Shown here: positions 45,265-56,955 of the stretch, one piece after another
How the letters are laid out: each line of letters opens with the position of its first letter
How positions within the stretch are numbered: position 1 is the stretch's first letter
DNA from: Eleusine coracana subsp. coracana
Lineage: Eukaryota; Streptophyta; Magnoliopsida; Poales; Poaceae
Assembly: GCA_032690845.1 (NCBI GenBank)
Contig: CM064426.1
Location: 65,014,631-65,078,630 of the forward strand
DNA: 64,000 bases
Direction of reading: 5' to 3'
Translations under genes and position numbers: made by a program
The notes under the pieces: model-generated
Seen by the model: only the letters and a program-made list of their open reading frames with translations
Told to the model about the DNA's origin: nothing
Database searches by the model: none

Positions 45265-46383
45265 TTGCAACCCTTGAAGATACCAGAGTGGAAATGGGAA
45301 GAGATTAGTATGGATTTCATTGTGGGGTTACCAAGGACGCAAAGTGGCTATGACTCCATATGGGTAGTAGTGGACCGTTTGTCCAAGGTAGCGCATTTCA
45401 TCCCCGTCAGAACTACCTATAGTGGACCAAGGTTGGCAGAACTGTATATGTCTAGGATCGTGTGTCTACATGGTGTGCCTAAGAAGATAGTTTCCGATAG
45501 GGGAACTCAATTCACTTCAAGGTTCTGGGAGAAGCTACATGAGTCGATGGATACTAGGTTCAACTTTACTTCAGCATATCACCCACCGACGGATGGACAG
45601 ACTAAAAGGGTGAATCAAATTCTTGAGGACATGTTGAGAGCCTGTACATTACAGTATGGTAATAGCTGGGACAAGAGCTTTCCTTATGCGGAGTTCTCTT
45701 ACAACAATAGCTACCAAGAAAGCTTGAAGATGTCCCCATTTGAGGTTTTGTATGGTCGGAAGTGTTGGACTCCCTTATTTTGGAACGAGACCGGAGAAAA
45801 TCAAGTGTTTGGACTAGAAATTCTCCAAGAGGCACAGAGACAAGTCCATATCATGAGGGAGAACCTCAAGCTCGCGCAGACTAGGCAAACGACCTATGCC
45901 GACCACAGAAGGAGGGATTTGAGTTTTGAGGTTGGTGACTTTGTGTATCTGAAGGTGTCTCCTATGAGAGGACTTTGTTGTTTCAATGTTAGAGGCAAGC
46001 TAGCACCCCGATATATTGGTCCTTTCAAGATCTTGGGACGAAGAGGTGAAGTGGCATATCAGTTGGAGCTACCTCCCCGGTTGTCCGAGGTGCATGATGT
46101 CTTCCATGTCTCTCAATTGAAGAAGTGCCTACGAGTTCCAGAGGGACAGGTACCCATAGAGGATTTGGAGGTTGGAGAAGATCTCGCCTATCAAGAATAT
46201 CCAGTGAAGATTCTCGAGACGGTAGAGAAAGTGACATGGAATAAGAAGTACCGTACATGCAAAGTGCAATGGAGTAATCACTCACAAGAAGAAGCCACAT
46301 GGGAGAGAGAAGAAGACTTGAAGAAGGAGTTTCCCGGTCTTTTCTCCAACCCAACCGAATCTCGAGGACGAGATTCATCCTAA
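45265..46383 (+). CDS. Integrase core and chromodomain of the Tekay element
   Basis: The 372-codon frame has ISMDFIVGLPRT (first Asp), IVSDRGTQFTSRFW (second Asp), PPTDGQTKRVNQILED, where the catalytic Glu is Lys (AAA at 45604-45606), then FEVLYGRKCWTPL, PRYIGPFKILGRRGEVAYQL and VHDVFHVSQLKKCL. The end is a chromodomain: EYPVKILETVEKVTWNKKYR, TCKVQWSNHSQEEATWERE. Chromodomains in chromoviral integrases direct insertion by binding modified histones. The frame is open from the upstream stop to its TAA, but the missing Glu should abolish strand transfer. Confidence 0.9.
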   Translation: MQPLKIPEWKWEEISMDFIVGLPRTQSGYDSIWVVVDRLSKVAHFIPVRTTYSGPRLAELYMSRIVCLHGVPKKIVSDRGTQFTSRFWEKLHESMDTRFNFTSAYHPPTDGQTKRVNQILEDMLRACTLQYGNSWDKSFPYAEFSYNNSYQESLKMSPFEVLYGRKCWTPLFWNETGENQVFGLEILQEAQRQVHIMRENLKLAQTRQTTYADHRRRDLSFEVGDFVYLKVSPMRGLCCFNVRGKLAPRYIGPFKILGRRGEVAYQLELPPRLSEVHDVFHVSQLKKCLRVPEGQVPIEDLEVGEDLAYQEYPVKILETVEKVTWNKKYRTCKVQWSNHSQEEATWEREEDLKKEFPGLFSNPTESRGRDSS

Positions 46384-46395
46384 GGGGGGTAGGTT

Positions 46396-48060
46396 TATAA
46401 CACCCTCATTTTCAATTTTTAAGTATTTTAAAATTTCGAATGTTGCACTCATGCTGGTTAGCTGCACTAGGGTTTTATTGCTCGAAAAATCCATTTAAAA
46501 TCCCGAATAGGACAAGTGTTGGTTTGATTTTAGGAGAGAGAGAGAGAAATTAAAAAGAGAAAAAAAAAAGAAAGTTAGGCTTGGCTCTTGGGCCGAATCT
46601 CCCTCCCCTGGGCCCATTCTCTTTTCTTCCCCTTCCCCTCCTCTCACTTCCCCCGCCTGGGCCTCTTTTCCCCTGCGGCCTAGCTCCCTCTCCCAGCCTG
46701 CCCGTGCATAGCGCCGCTGGCCCAGCCGCCCTGCCAGCCCCGCCCGCTCGGCCCACTTCGCGCCTCGGCCCACCCCGCGCCCGCGCCCGCGCCCGCCCCC
46801 ACGAACCCTAGCCCGAGCCACGCCGCCCGCGCCGCCACCTCCCTGTCTCGGCGTGCGCACCAGGGCAAGCTCGGCCCCTGCGCCTCTTAAATACCGGACC
46901 CCACCCTCCTCTGCTTTGTTTTTCCCAAGCTTCGCCGCCTCTCGCGCCCCCGTGAACCCTAGCACCGCTGCCGGATTCCGCCGCCGAGCGCCGCCGCCGC
47001 CGTTGCTTTGAGCTGCCGCCTTCGGCCACCTCGCCGCACCGCGCTTGTTCCGGTGAGCTCCCCTCCCCTCGCCGCCCCGTTGCCCCGCCTCCGCACCGCC
47101 CCGCGCGCCGCTGCCGCGAGCTCCGGGAGCCGACAATGGCCGTCGCCGTCGGTGGTCCACGGTGGACCTGTGGACCATGGGTCAACGGCCGGTTCACGAC
47201 CCCGTGGACCTAGTCCACGGGTTTTTAGTTATTTAGTTAATAAATTAATTAATTTTTGAATAATAGTATGTTCTGTTTATTTTATGATTAGGCCCCCAAT
47301 CTTTCTAGAAATTAGGTTTAGGTCCTAATAATTTTTCAGAAACCCCCTGAACTTATTTCATTTTATATTTTAGTATTTTATATTTTATAAAGAATATACC
47401 TTTTCTGTTATTTTACATTTTAACCCCTGAACTTATTTTTAATTATATTTTGATCCTATAATTTTTCACTTACACCCCTCAACTTTTTATTAATTACAAT
47501 TTAGTCCTTAATTTTTTACACTTTAGTCCCTAAACTTTTTCATAATTACAAATAAGTCCTTGACCATGCTATTTAGGTTATTTTTGCAGTTTAGCCTCTA
47601 GAACTTCAAATGCTCATAACTTTTTACTTGTAACTCGGATTGAGGCGATTTATAGTAACGCGTACTTTTTCTTAGTATAGTTTTCATTGTAGTTTGTTAC
47701 GGTGTGGTGTGTTATTTCTTAGTATGTTCGTATGCTTGTCTTTCTGGTGTGATGTTAGTAGACAACCAGCAGCTGGAGAACTTTTAGGACCTCCAGCCAG
47801 AAGACTTTGAGCAGCAGCAGCAAGGGGAACCAGGCAAGTGTCCTTGATGCATTCTGAACCTATGTTTTACATTTCTCTCTATCTCTATGCATACATGTTA
47901 ATATTGAATCCCATGTGTCATATCCTATTCCATATTATTCCTTGTCGCCTGGGTTTTGGTGTAGCTTATTAGTATGGGTACGTCATGCTTAGTTTGCTAT
48001 GTCGGGAATGGAAGTGTCTATTGTTAATCTTGACTAATGATTCACTCTAACATAATGATC
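46396..48060 (+). repeat. 3' LTR of the Tekay element (truncated)
   Basis: It starts TATAACACCC after the purine tract and matches 37703-39372 of the 5' LTR to the shared aatgatc, then stops. About 1240 bp (equivalent to 39373-40612) are missing, including the tandem repeat and the LTR end. The next base belongs to Sirevirus-1 ORF3. Confidence 0.88.
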
Positions 48061-48062
48061 AT

Positions 48063-48965
48063 GTACAGGATCCGGAGAACAGTGTCCCTCCAAACTCAAA
48101 TGGCTTGCTACTCTTTTTCTCAGTCTTGTTTAGGATCTGTAGGAGCACTTTGGCTCCAAGAGGTGGCAACTCTGACCGCATTCCTGCCTATCAGAGGGAT
48201 ATCTTGCACTGGATTCATGGGAATCAAAATTTTGATGTCTTTGACTATGTCTATCAGGAGATATGGGACATCTCCATCTCTCCCAAGCGTGCTTGTGGAT
48301 AAGCCCCGCACATCATGTATATGATTGAGAAGGTCTCTGGATTGACTTTCAAAAAGGGCATGAAGCATCTGAGTCTCAAACCTCAGATTCCTTCTAATTG
48401 GACTCCTGACACCTCCTCTGGTCAGTTCTTTTGTGCAGCTCAGCCACCATCCTCTGCTCCGTCTCCTCAGGTTCCCAGAGCTCCTTCTAGGACCACCGGT
48501 TCTTCTCGTGCTACCCCACCTTCTCGTGGCAAGAGGAGTGGGATTATGATGATGTTCGAATCCCTCATTGGCATGTGCAGGAGCATTAACCAAAGAATTG
48601 ATGTGATTGAGAGGAACCAGAAGATCATCATGGAGAAGATGCAATGTGAAGTTCCTCCTCCTCCATCACCCCCGACAGAAGATTCTCACCCACCTGCTTT
48701 TCAGGACCCCACTCCCAACTTCTCTACAGAGGAGTTAAACTATTTTGGGTACTATCCTCCACCTCCTTAGTTTCACACAGGAGCTGGCTCTAGTGGGCAA
48801 CATGTCCGCTTTGACGAGGAAGAAGAGGAAGAAGAAGAGCAACAAGAAGATCCCGCCGCCTATGCTCTTCTCCAGCGTAAGGGCAAAGCACCATCTCAAG
48901 ATGTGGAAGACGACGAGGAAGACGACGATGATGACGATAAGGACTATCAGGATTCCGAGGAGTAG
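48063..48965 (+). pseudogene. Third (post-pol, env-like position) ORF of Sirevirus-1
   Basis: One frame runs from 48063 to a TAG at 48963 with internal stops at about 48300 (TAA) and 48768 (TAG, Gln likely). It reads SVPPNSNGLLLFFSVLFRIC, AYQRDILHWIHGNQNFDVFD, PHIMYMIEKVSGLTFKKGMK, a Pro/Ser-rich part, SINQRIDVIERNQKIIMEKM (coiled coil), another Pro-rich part and a very acidic tail (EEEEEEEEQQEDP, DDEEDDDDDDKDYQ). Sireviruses often carry an extra ORF here, sometimes called env-like. I see no signal peptide and no clear transmembrane anchor, and do not claim an envelope function. The N-terminal part lies before 37703. Confidence 0.6.
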
Positions 48966-49481
48966 CGCTTCATCACCTCACTTTTCTCCTTTTTGGTGTC
49001 TTGATGCCAAAGGGGGAGAAGTAATCTATCTCATTTCCTAGTTTGTGCGCTTTTTTTTCTAGTTTCTGAGTTGTGAGAGTGATGGACAACTCCTATTTGC
49101 TTGCTTGTATCGTGTGGATTGCAAAACTTGTTTAATTCTCGTGCTTGTAAAACTCTCTATTTATGCTTAATGAGTTTGTGTGCTTTTCATATGTCTTGTT
49201 ATGACGTATCTTTCGTTTTCATCTTTTTAGATGCATTTGTGTGAAAATACTTGTCATATGCACTATTTCTACCATTTGTATCTTTGTTTTGCAAATCAAC
49301 ACATAAGCATAGTGTAAGGGGGAGCTCTCACATTAATCTTTAAATATGTGCACTTGTTAAATTCCTATATCTTTTTTTCTCATGCACACATTTAGGGGGA
49401 GCGCCTCACAAATTGAATCGTTATTGCACATTCTTATGAATTTTTAGTTGTATTGTCATCAATCACCAAAAAGGGGGAGAT
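48966..49481 (+). other. 3' untranslated region of Sirevirus-1 with four purine tracts
   Basis: aagggggagaag near 49010, aagggggagctc near 49317, tagggggagcgc near 49393 and aaaaagggggagat at 49467-49481 next to the LTR are polypurine-type tracts. The last should be the plus-strand primer. There is no ORF support. Confidence 0.65.
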
Positions 49482-50962
49482 AGAAGGTGCATCTAGGCCC
49501 CTAATTTGATTTTGGTGATTGGTGCGAATACAATTAAGAATGGACTAACCTTTTGATGAGCATGTGTGTAGAAAATAGTTCAAATATCAATGACAATGTA
49601 CATCGGAACAAAAGGGGGAGAATAGAATATTGAAAAAGTGCTTCAATGATGAAATTCAAAAATATGCTCAAAAATAAAGTTCATGAAGTTTTTCTTTAAT
49701 TTTTGAGTATAGGAAAAGCAGTACTATCAAGAGGGACACAAAAGTATGAAGTGATGATGAACAGTGCAAAACCCAAATTTCATAGCCAAATAAACTTTTC
49801 TAGGGCAAATTCATTAGACTTGTCCGATGGGTCGGACAAGTCCATCGGACTCCAGAACCTTTGCCACCCTGGGTCGTCGGACATGTACGACGGTCATCGG
49901 ACTTGTCCGATGACCCAAGGTCCGACCCATCGGATATCTTCGTCGGACTCCAGTAACTACGCCAAAACCCCAGCCATCGGACTTGTCTGATGATCTTCGG
50001 ACTTGTCCGATGGTCGACTTGTCCGAGGCATCAGGCAAGTCCATCGGACTCCAGTAGCTTCGCCACCTTGTTTCATCGGACATGTTCGATGACTATCGGA
50101 CAAGTCCGATGGAGATCTGAGAAATGCCCATCCAAATAGCTCTTTTTCTCCTTGGGCTATAAATAGACCTCCACTTCGTCCCTTGGCAGGAGAGTCATCC
50201 ATTCCACTCAAAAACACTCTCAATCTCACTTTGCTCTCCCCAACTCTCCTCCCTTGCTTCCAATCTTGATTTGTGAAGGGATTGAGAGAAGATTGAAGAG
50301 CTCCATCGACTCCAAGCTTCCACTCTCTTGAGCTCTTGGTTCATCCTCACCGCCGACCACTCTTGTGTTTGTTACTCTTGGGGATTCATCCCCTAGACGG
50401 TTAGAGGTGCCCGTAGAGCTCCCAACTTGTGTGGTGATGCCTTGGGAAGTTTGTATTGACCCCTCCTTCATGGATATTGCTAGTGGAAAGCCAAGTTCGA
50501 TCTTTGTGGTCACTTGGAGAGGTTAGGGTTGAAAGAAACCCGGTCCTTTGTGGATCCCTCAACGGAGACGTAGGCTTCTTTGTGGAGCTGAACTTCGGTG
50601 AACAAATCTTGTGTCTTTCTTGTCTCCTCTTACTTTCTTGTCATTTACTTGTTCTTGCTCATAACTTGCTAGTTAGGGTTCGCTTCTTATTCCTCTTATT
50701 AACTTGTGTAGGTTGCTTGCTAGTTGTTCTCCTTAGTTCTACAGCTTCCTCTAGCTTATAATTACAAGCTCCTAGCTTGCCTTGCACTAGTTTGAAGTTT
50801 TAATCGGCCGATCTATTTTTCAATCACATGCCATCGGACAAGTCCATTGGACTTTCCTCACAATCGTCGGACAAGTCTGACACTACGCATTCAACTTTTA
50901 TTATTGAGTGGTTTTCATGGATAATTGCCTATTCAACCCCCCCCCCCCTCTAGGCACTTTCA
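49482..50962 (+). repeat. 3' LTR of Sirevirus-1 (complete)
   Basis: This 1481-bp LTR starts AGAAGGTGCATCTAG (TG changed to AG) and ends CACTTTCA. Palindromes such as catcggacttgtccgatg cluster at 49815-50115, just before a TATA box (TATAAATA, 50158-50165). The next part matches the 5' LTR. Confidence 0.9.
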
Positions 50963-50967
50963 CTATA

Positions 50968-52521
50968 TCTCATAGCTCCGGAGTCCAAATAATATGATGC
51001 ACATATGTTCCGGAAAGCTCTCGACGATATCTATAACTTTTGTAGTCACATTTCCCATTGGAGCAAGTATTGAAGTCCAAAATTGCGATGCAATATAGTG
51101 TTGTTTCAGGACTGCGTAAATTGATTTTTTTTCCTTTCGGATAAACCTTCTAGAAATCCTTAGTCATTGGGTCACGACCTTGGACTTGCATGTTGGGTTT
51201 CATGTATGTATCAGGTTATCTTGTAGGTGCCATGGGTTTGTGGGAAATCTGGAGTCGGGTTTCATATATGTATCAGGTTATCTACTTTTGTAACATATCA
51301 AACAAATTTCATTACTTGCTGATAATATGGTCAAAAATGGTGAGAAAATGATTACTTCTACATATATAATGGTACTCCTTCCATGTCTAAAATACAATTC
51401 ATTTTAGACAGCATTTAACATATCAAGATGTAATTAATTAAGTGGTATATTTCCCCCTTATTAAATAGATTTTGGGTCCACATTAGTCAAAACTACTCTC
51501 GCATCCTATTGGTTAGAGCAAGTATTATGGGGCTGACTCAGCAGGCAAGAAAACGTGCCACATCAGCCCAGTCCGAGCTAGAAGACGGAGAAAAGAAGAA
51601 AGAGAGCAAGGCGGGCGTCTCGCGAGTCGCCGACGTGATGGAGCGGACCCGAGATGGAACCGCTCGTTCCCAGCCCATTACAAGCGACAGAGCCGGCGCT
51701 TCGGCCTCCCTATCGATCCCTTGCTCCGGCCTCCTCCTTCGTGCCAAGTTGGTCATCAAAACCGAGTTCCCGCACGCCACACCTTCCTCCCGTGCTCCAA
51801 TTCGATCTTGCCCGCGCGGAATCAAGTACTAATCGCCACCAATTCCTTGTCACATACACCCTAATTGCCATCCTCAAATCGTTGCTGCTTACAGGTATGT
51901 TCTCTAACTGAAGGCCTTTGTTACTGCTTTGCAATTGCTACTAGTTCATTTTATTCTACTGAGCCCAATACGATTTGCTTATTCTGCTACTTCTCAACTT
52001 GCAGTGATGTTGCTCCAGTCTACTGAAGATCAACCATGGACTTATTATGAACTGTATTCCCTAAAGTTGATGTATTTGGGATATCCCATACGGTTTCTGG
52101 ATGAGCATGTATATTGTTCTTATATCATGTTATTTCATAAAGGGCTACAGAGATCCATATTACATCAGATTGCATATACATGCTAGCATTAAGTGTTTCA
52201 TCTTTAATACAAATACTTTTTGAGTCAGCTGAATAGCCATCCTCATTATATGGACTGGCTACATTGAAGGTGCCATGTGACATGGCCACTTCATTTAGCC
52301 TGCATGCTGGCGAGTGCATAAGCCATGCTCTTTGTCCACTACGTTTAACATTAGAGGATGGGAGTTCGATTCCCCATGGCCACTCTTTTTGCATGCCAAT
52401 TTATGGCTGGCAGTGGAGGGAAAAGGTCAAAATGAATTGTTTTGTGAACAACTAGTTAAAAGGCTAAAACAAATTATATTTTAGATATGAAGGGTGTACA
52501 CTGAGTAGCATTAATATTAAA
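50968..52521. other. Unassigned interval between Sirevirus-1 and Tat B
   Basis: 51375 begins ctccttccatgtctaaaata, a Stowaway-like end after TA, without a clear partner. A GC-rich block at 51509-51835 is open in several frames (one reads GLTQQARKRATSAQSELEDG) and may be a decayed first exon; I do not recognise it. At 52341-52362, gggagttcgattccccatgg resembles a tRNA T-arm. No gene is supported. Confidence 0.35.
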
Positions 52522-53849
52522 TGTTGGCACCAAAATTTGACCGGTCCTAGGGATCAGCCGCATAGAGTCAGAATCGGCCAAAGTCAATGGAATTCAATAC
52601 CCGAAGAGAATAAAGTAGGCCCATTAAGGTTCTTTGTCTATTTTAGTTTAGATTTAGTTTAGAAATAAATCAAGTCAGTTTATTTAAGAGTCCTGATCGA
52701 ATCGGGTCAGAACCCCTTGCATGGGGCTATAAATATGTAGTAGGATCTGTATAAAAAGAACACTTTCGTTTAATAAGATTCGGCGCATCACCAAACTTTT
52801 TCTTGATGATATCCTCGTCTCGCGTGGGCTGCATCGGCTCCGATCTCGGCGAGAGACTTGGATTAGTCACCCTCGGTAATTTCATCGACTTCAGCTAGTA
52901 CTTCCTCATTAAGTTGATATTCCAGTTGTCATCTTTAAAATTACTAGTTATTCAGTAATTAGATCTTTATTCGGTTTGTATTATCGACTTAGATTGCATT
53001 ACTGTCTCGGTTAGGTCCGATCTTCTATGATTTTTGTGGGTTCTATAGGCCGGGTTTTAGATCTATTATTCGAGTCACTCGATCAATTATATCTATAATT
53101 AGATTAAATTTAGATCTATTTGCCGTGTTCGAATACTATCTCAATTAAGTTTGATCTGTTTGAATCAGCAAGGCTACATCGACTTTGATCTCATGCTAGG
53201 CTGATAGGGTTAGATTCGATCTGTTTATAGGCAGAGTCGATAGAGTTCCATCGAGACATTTTGCTGACAGCTTATCACGGTTTGATCGACTTCTTAGTGT
53301 TTTGCCTACTTACTACTGTATATTAGAAGTCGATTGCCCCCTTTTTATTTAATAGGAGTAGATCTGTGAAATTAAGGCATATTTGCAATACCAGCTATCA
53401 GATCTATCGACTTAACATCTATCGACGGGCAGAGTTTCGTGCATGATTACGGTACTTCTATCGACTCTGGCCCATCGACTTTACTTCATTGACAGAGCTA
53501 GTTTTAGCGCATTTATCATAAATCCATCGACTTTGTTCTTTTAATTCAATTCCTATCGGCACTATTCATGTATTATTCACTTATTGAGTTGTCGATAAGT
53601 CGATATAAATCTACCGATTAGTTTCTTTTAGTATTATTTGTTGTTTATAGCCATCGGCTGGTTCTCACTAATAGTGATCATCGGTTTTCTTCATCGTCCT
53701 ATCTTAGGCCGGTGACCCGCAGAATCTGACCGTTCATTTTCTTTGTCGATTTGCAGGGAAAATCGACTAGCATGCTCCAATTTCCGTATTGAGCCTACAC
53801 TGGAGCCAAGCAGATCTCCCAGGTCACGCGTGTGATTTTTGCATCAATA
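52522..53849 (+). repeat. 5' LTR of Tat element B
   Basis: This 1328-bp LTR starts TGTTGGCACCAAAA and ends GCATCAATA (GTCAACA in the other LTR). The TATA box (TATAAATA) is at 52728-52735. It is very similar to 61304-62622 apart from small indels. Confidence 0.88.
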
Positions 53850-53856
53850 CGCTTTT

Positions 53857-53874
53857 TGGCATGCCCAGTGGGAC
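53857..53874 (+). other. Primer-binding region of Tat B
   Basis: TGGCATGCCCAGTGGGAC lies 7 bases after the LTR. It is close to the TGGCGCGCCCGGTGGGAC usually found in this position in grass Tat elements. I cannot name the tRNA with confidence. Confidence 0.65.
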
Positions 53875-53896
53875 CAAGGACTTTAAGCTTCTCAAT

Positions 53897-56260
53897 ATGT
53901 CTGAACTTGGAATGCCAAAGGATCCCAAGCTCTCTAATAATCCTCCACCAAAACATGATGTTGGTGCGGATCTGAAGATACAGAACATAATGCTTGTTAA
54001 CATGGATGATCTGAGTGATGAAACAAGAGCACAAATGGATCAGAAGCTGGCAGAGTATGAAAGCCTTTTGTTGAGCATATTTAGCAAAACCAAGCATAGC
54101 AAGATTATACAGATGGGAAAGTTACCTGTTGCTGCCAATAGAGGTGATTGATGAAGCTACATTGAACCCATGATACATTCAGCCATACACCATGCATTGA
54201 TTAACCAGTCATCTGTGTTGGTCAATACTCTGAGGGCTTTGATTATTCAGACCGTTGAAGGCCGTATATATGATGATCCAGTACGTGGGCTGATGTATTT
54301 CCGAACATCTAGGAATATTCCTCAGCCTATAATTGAAGCGCCTAGCTCACAACAGCCAAAGGTGGGCACAACACATCCTGTTACGGGTTCAAGGCCATCA
54401 ACTTCTGAAGCTACTCACCCACGAAGAATGCCAATAGTGATACAGTTAAGAGAACACCTTGCACGATAATATTGCAAAGAACTACTCTACAGACACAACC
54501 ATAGCTCTACAGACAGGAGACGTCAGAGCCGAATGTCACATATGGTACAACACCGAATGTAGATCCAAGTTTGTTTGGAATACCATTATTGTATGCATTG
54601 TCAAGGGAGTTGGGAGGCCAGCATATTGTTGTCAATTTTGGTTCACAAACAGCCCCACAAGTGCTAGCGTCTTATCCTGCATTGGCTACTCCAAATACCA
54701 ATGCTTCGACCGATGACTGGGCAGTGAAGATTGCTGAGGTAATGAGGGAACAATTCGGTTTGAAGCCAAAACAGCAGACTTATATGTATCGACCCCTGTA
54801 TCCTCTTAGTTATGACTTGATTCCTATGCCAAGTTGATACAGGCCACCAGAATTTACTAAGTTTACTGGACAAGACAATACTACCATGGTTGAGCATATC
54901 AGCCGGTTTTCAGTGCAATGTGGAGAGGCAGTTACTACTGAAGCATTCAAGATTAGGCTATTTCCTCTATCCTTGTCTGGGTAAGCTTTTTCCTGGTTCG
55001 CAATGTTGCCCCCTAATTCCATTATTACTTGGACCAATCTCGGACAGAAATTTCATAAATACTTCTTTGCTGAAACAAGAGAGATGAGGTTGTTAGATCT
55101 GATTTCTGTGAAGCAGAAGGCTAGGGAGTCTTTGCATGATTATGTGCAGAGGTTCAGAGATGTGCGCAGCAAATGTTTCAGCTTGCAATTGGCCGATAAT
55201 CAAATGATAGAAATAGCATTTAATGGCCTAGTTGCCCCATTGAGGGAAAAGTTTTCTTCAGCCGAGTTTGAGAGCTTGTCCCTATTGGTACAAAAGGTAT
55301 CTATCCAAGAGAATCTGACTCGGGGGGCATAGTCAAGGCATATTCAAGTCAACTACAATGATTATGAGTCTGAGTCTGATGAAGATGTCGGAGAAGTCAA
55401 TATGGCTAAGTGGACCAGAAACAAGAATATGTTATCGTGCCCATGGGTGAAGCAAAATGAGCCAAAAGACAAGTATAATTTTGATATCACTAAGGCCGAT
55501 AAGATATTTGATATGCTATTGCAGAAGAAGCACATCCAGTTGCCACCTAATCACGTGATTCCACCTGTTGAAGAATTGAAGAAAAGAAAATATTGCAAGT
55601 GGCACAATTTGTTGTCTTATTACACTAATGAGTGCAAGGTATTCATAAGAGAGATTCAGTCGGTGATTGAGTAAGGAAAGATCAAGTTTACAAAGAGAAC
55701 CATGAAGATTGATGGGCATCCGTTCCCTACGAATATCAATATGGCTGGTATCGACAATGTAGAAGCATTTATAAATTGGTATCAGAAGAAAAGGGACAAA
55801 GAGATGAAGGAATCACAGTTTGATCCACATTGGGAATGCCCATTCTTTTAGTATTGTTGGGACCACAATATGAAGCTTCCATCGATTAATAACTGTCCTA
55901 GATGTAGCAGATGAGCAGAGCAAATGTATGGAGGGGCTTTGAGTAGCTATCAACATCAGCCGGGTGACTCTAGAAAGTCGATGGTGGGTAAAGTCGATGA
56001 GAATGAAAGGGTGTCAGCTTTTGATCGACTTGGCTCCGGAAAGACAGAAGAAGAAGTTCACTTTGATGAAGAAGTCGATAAAGAGCTCCAAGAAGACCAG
56101 GAACAAAGCAATCAGTGGTGTCGATCTGGAATATTTTCTAGAAGTCAAAAGTGCAGGGTTTAGAGAATACGGTGCAGACAGATGAGGGTTGGCCATTAGC
56201 ATTATGATGAAGGAAGTGATGAGCCACCTAGGAAGGTGTAGATAACCAAGGTAAAATCAC
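53897..56260 (+). pseudogene. Gag of Tat B (broken)
   Basis: The ATG at 53897 (MSELGMPKDPKLSN), 23 bases after the primer region, is the likely start. The pieces are 53897-54151, 54170-54469, 54571-54837 (WAVKIAEVMREQFGLKPKQQ), 55003-55332 (retrotransposon gag domain: ITWTNLGQKFHKYFFAETRE, KARESLHDYVQRFRDV), 55402-55674 (KWHNLLSYYTNECKVF, the Cys/His motif) and 55924-56163 (SAFDRLG). Homologous blocks occur in copy A in the same order. Gag would form the particle and package RNA; at least five breaks disable it. Confidence 0.8.
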
Positions 56261-56262
56261 AA

Positions 56263-56955
56263 GTGCAGATACCCAGTGCTACAGTAGGCATGGTGATGAT
56301 GCTACCACAAGAGTTCATGGCTTCAGAAGAAGAATTGTTTGCTGATGAGAGTGGAGCACCACAGCTAGTATTTGATATACAACAGACAATATTTGATAAA
56401 CCACATGAGGCTAAGCATCGACACTTGAGGGCTTTGTACTTGAAAGTCTTTGTTAATGGGATGTCGATGGGAAAGATGATGGTCGATGGAAGGGCTGAAG
56501 TTAACATCATGTCGATCACCACCGCAAGAAAGTTGGGTAGGACTGATGAAGATTTGATTGATACTAATATGATTTTGTGGGATTATGGTGGTCGTACTGC
56601 AGCAGCCAAAGGAGTTTTGAATGCGGAGCTTACTATTGGCAATAACACTTTGTCGGTTACATTCTTTGTCATTGATGGAAAGGGGACCTATAGCCTTCTA
56701 CTGGGACATGATTGGATACATGAAAATTGTTGTGCTCCATCAACTATGCACCAGTCAGTCATCCAGTGGATTGGCAATCGAGTGGAGATAGTCTCGGCTG
56801 ATGAAACCGTCAATGTCTCATTGGTCGATTTGGTACCATGGCATGCGGATTATATGGAATGTTTGTCTGGCAAGATTTGGGAAGGAGATTACGTCAAGAT
56901 TACTTCTCAGTGTCTTGAGGTAGTGGACCAGTCAAATTCAAAATTGTTTCTCTGA
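56263..56955 (+). pseudogene. Aspartic protease of Tat B
   Basis: The 230-codon open frame has IFDKPHEAKHRHLRALYLK, then MMVDGRAEVNIMS with the catalytic Asp kept but the following Gly-Gly changed to Gly-Arg, and FFVIDGKGTYSLLLGHDWI. In copy A the motif is DGGVAVN. The part after the protease (VSLVDLVPWHADYMECL) leads to the linker before RT, and a TGA ends the frame. It would cut the polyprotein; the Arg next to the active site is unusual. Confidence 0.8.

Larger units (their letters stand above)
37703..48060 (+). mobile_element. Tekay/Del-type chromovirus nested in Sirevirus-1
   Basis: It consists of a 5' LTR (37703-40612), a tRNA-Met primer site, a pre-gag ORF, gag with knuckle, protease, RT-RNase H, integrase with a C-terminal chromodomain, a purine tract (aaggggggtaggt) and a 3' LTR cut short at 48060. 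The LTR ends are of the TGTAACACCC/GGGTGTGACA type. The chromodomain with gypsy gene order identifies a chromovirus, and the pattern of motifs fits Tekay. No target duplication can be read because the right end is deleted. Confidence 0.9.
30880..50962 (+). mobile_element. Sirevirus-1: Ty1/copia LTR retrotransposon with a nested Tekay element
   Basis: The LTRs (30880-31666, 49482-50962) are flanked by a perfect 5-bp duplication CTATA (30875-30879, 50963-50967). Inside, in order, are a primer site, gag with zinc knuckle, protease, integrase, RT-RNase H (552 codons open), a palindrome-rich spacer, a third ORF split by the Tekay insertion (37703-48060), multiple purine tracts and the 3' LTR. Large size, multi-PPT layout, LTR palindromes and a post-pol ORF place it with the Sireviruses. 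Without the nested element it would be about 9.7 kb, and the 5' LTR lacks 694 bp. Confidence 0.92.

Noticed and set aside
46495..47259. 227-codon minus-strand ORF and neighbours
   Set aside because: Same GC-rich block in the 3' LTR; the reading differs from the 5' LTR copy by frame-changing indels, so there is no sign of coding constraint.
49815..50115. Repeated 18-bp palindromes considered as a CRISPR-like array
   Set aside because: Spacers are unequal and themselves variants of the repeat, and the setting is a plant Sirevirus LTR.
51375..51840. Stowaway-like MITE or Pack-MULE with the GC-rich block as cargo
   Set aside because: The left end looks Stowaway-like, but no inverted partner or target duplication was found.
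52341..52362. tRNA T-arm-like gggagttcgattccccatgg
   Set aside because: A good T-arm alone, but I could not fold acceptor, D and anticodon arms around it; probably a tRNA-derived remnant.
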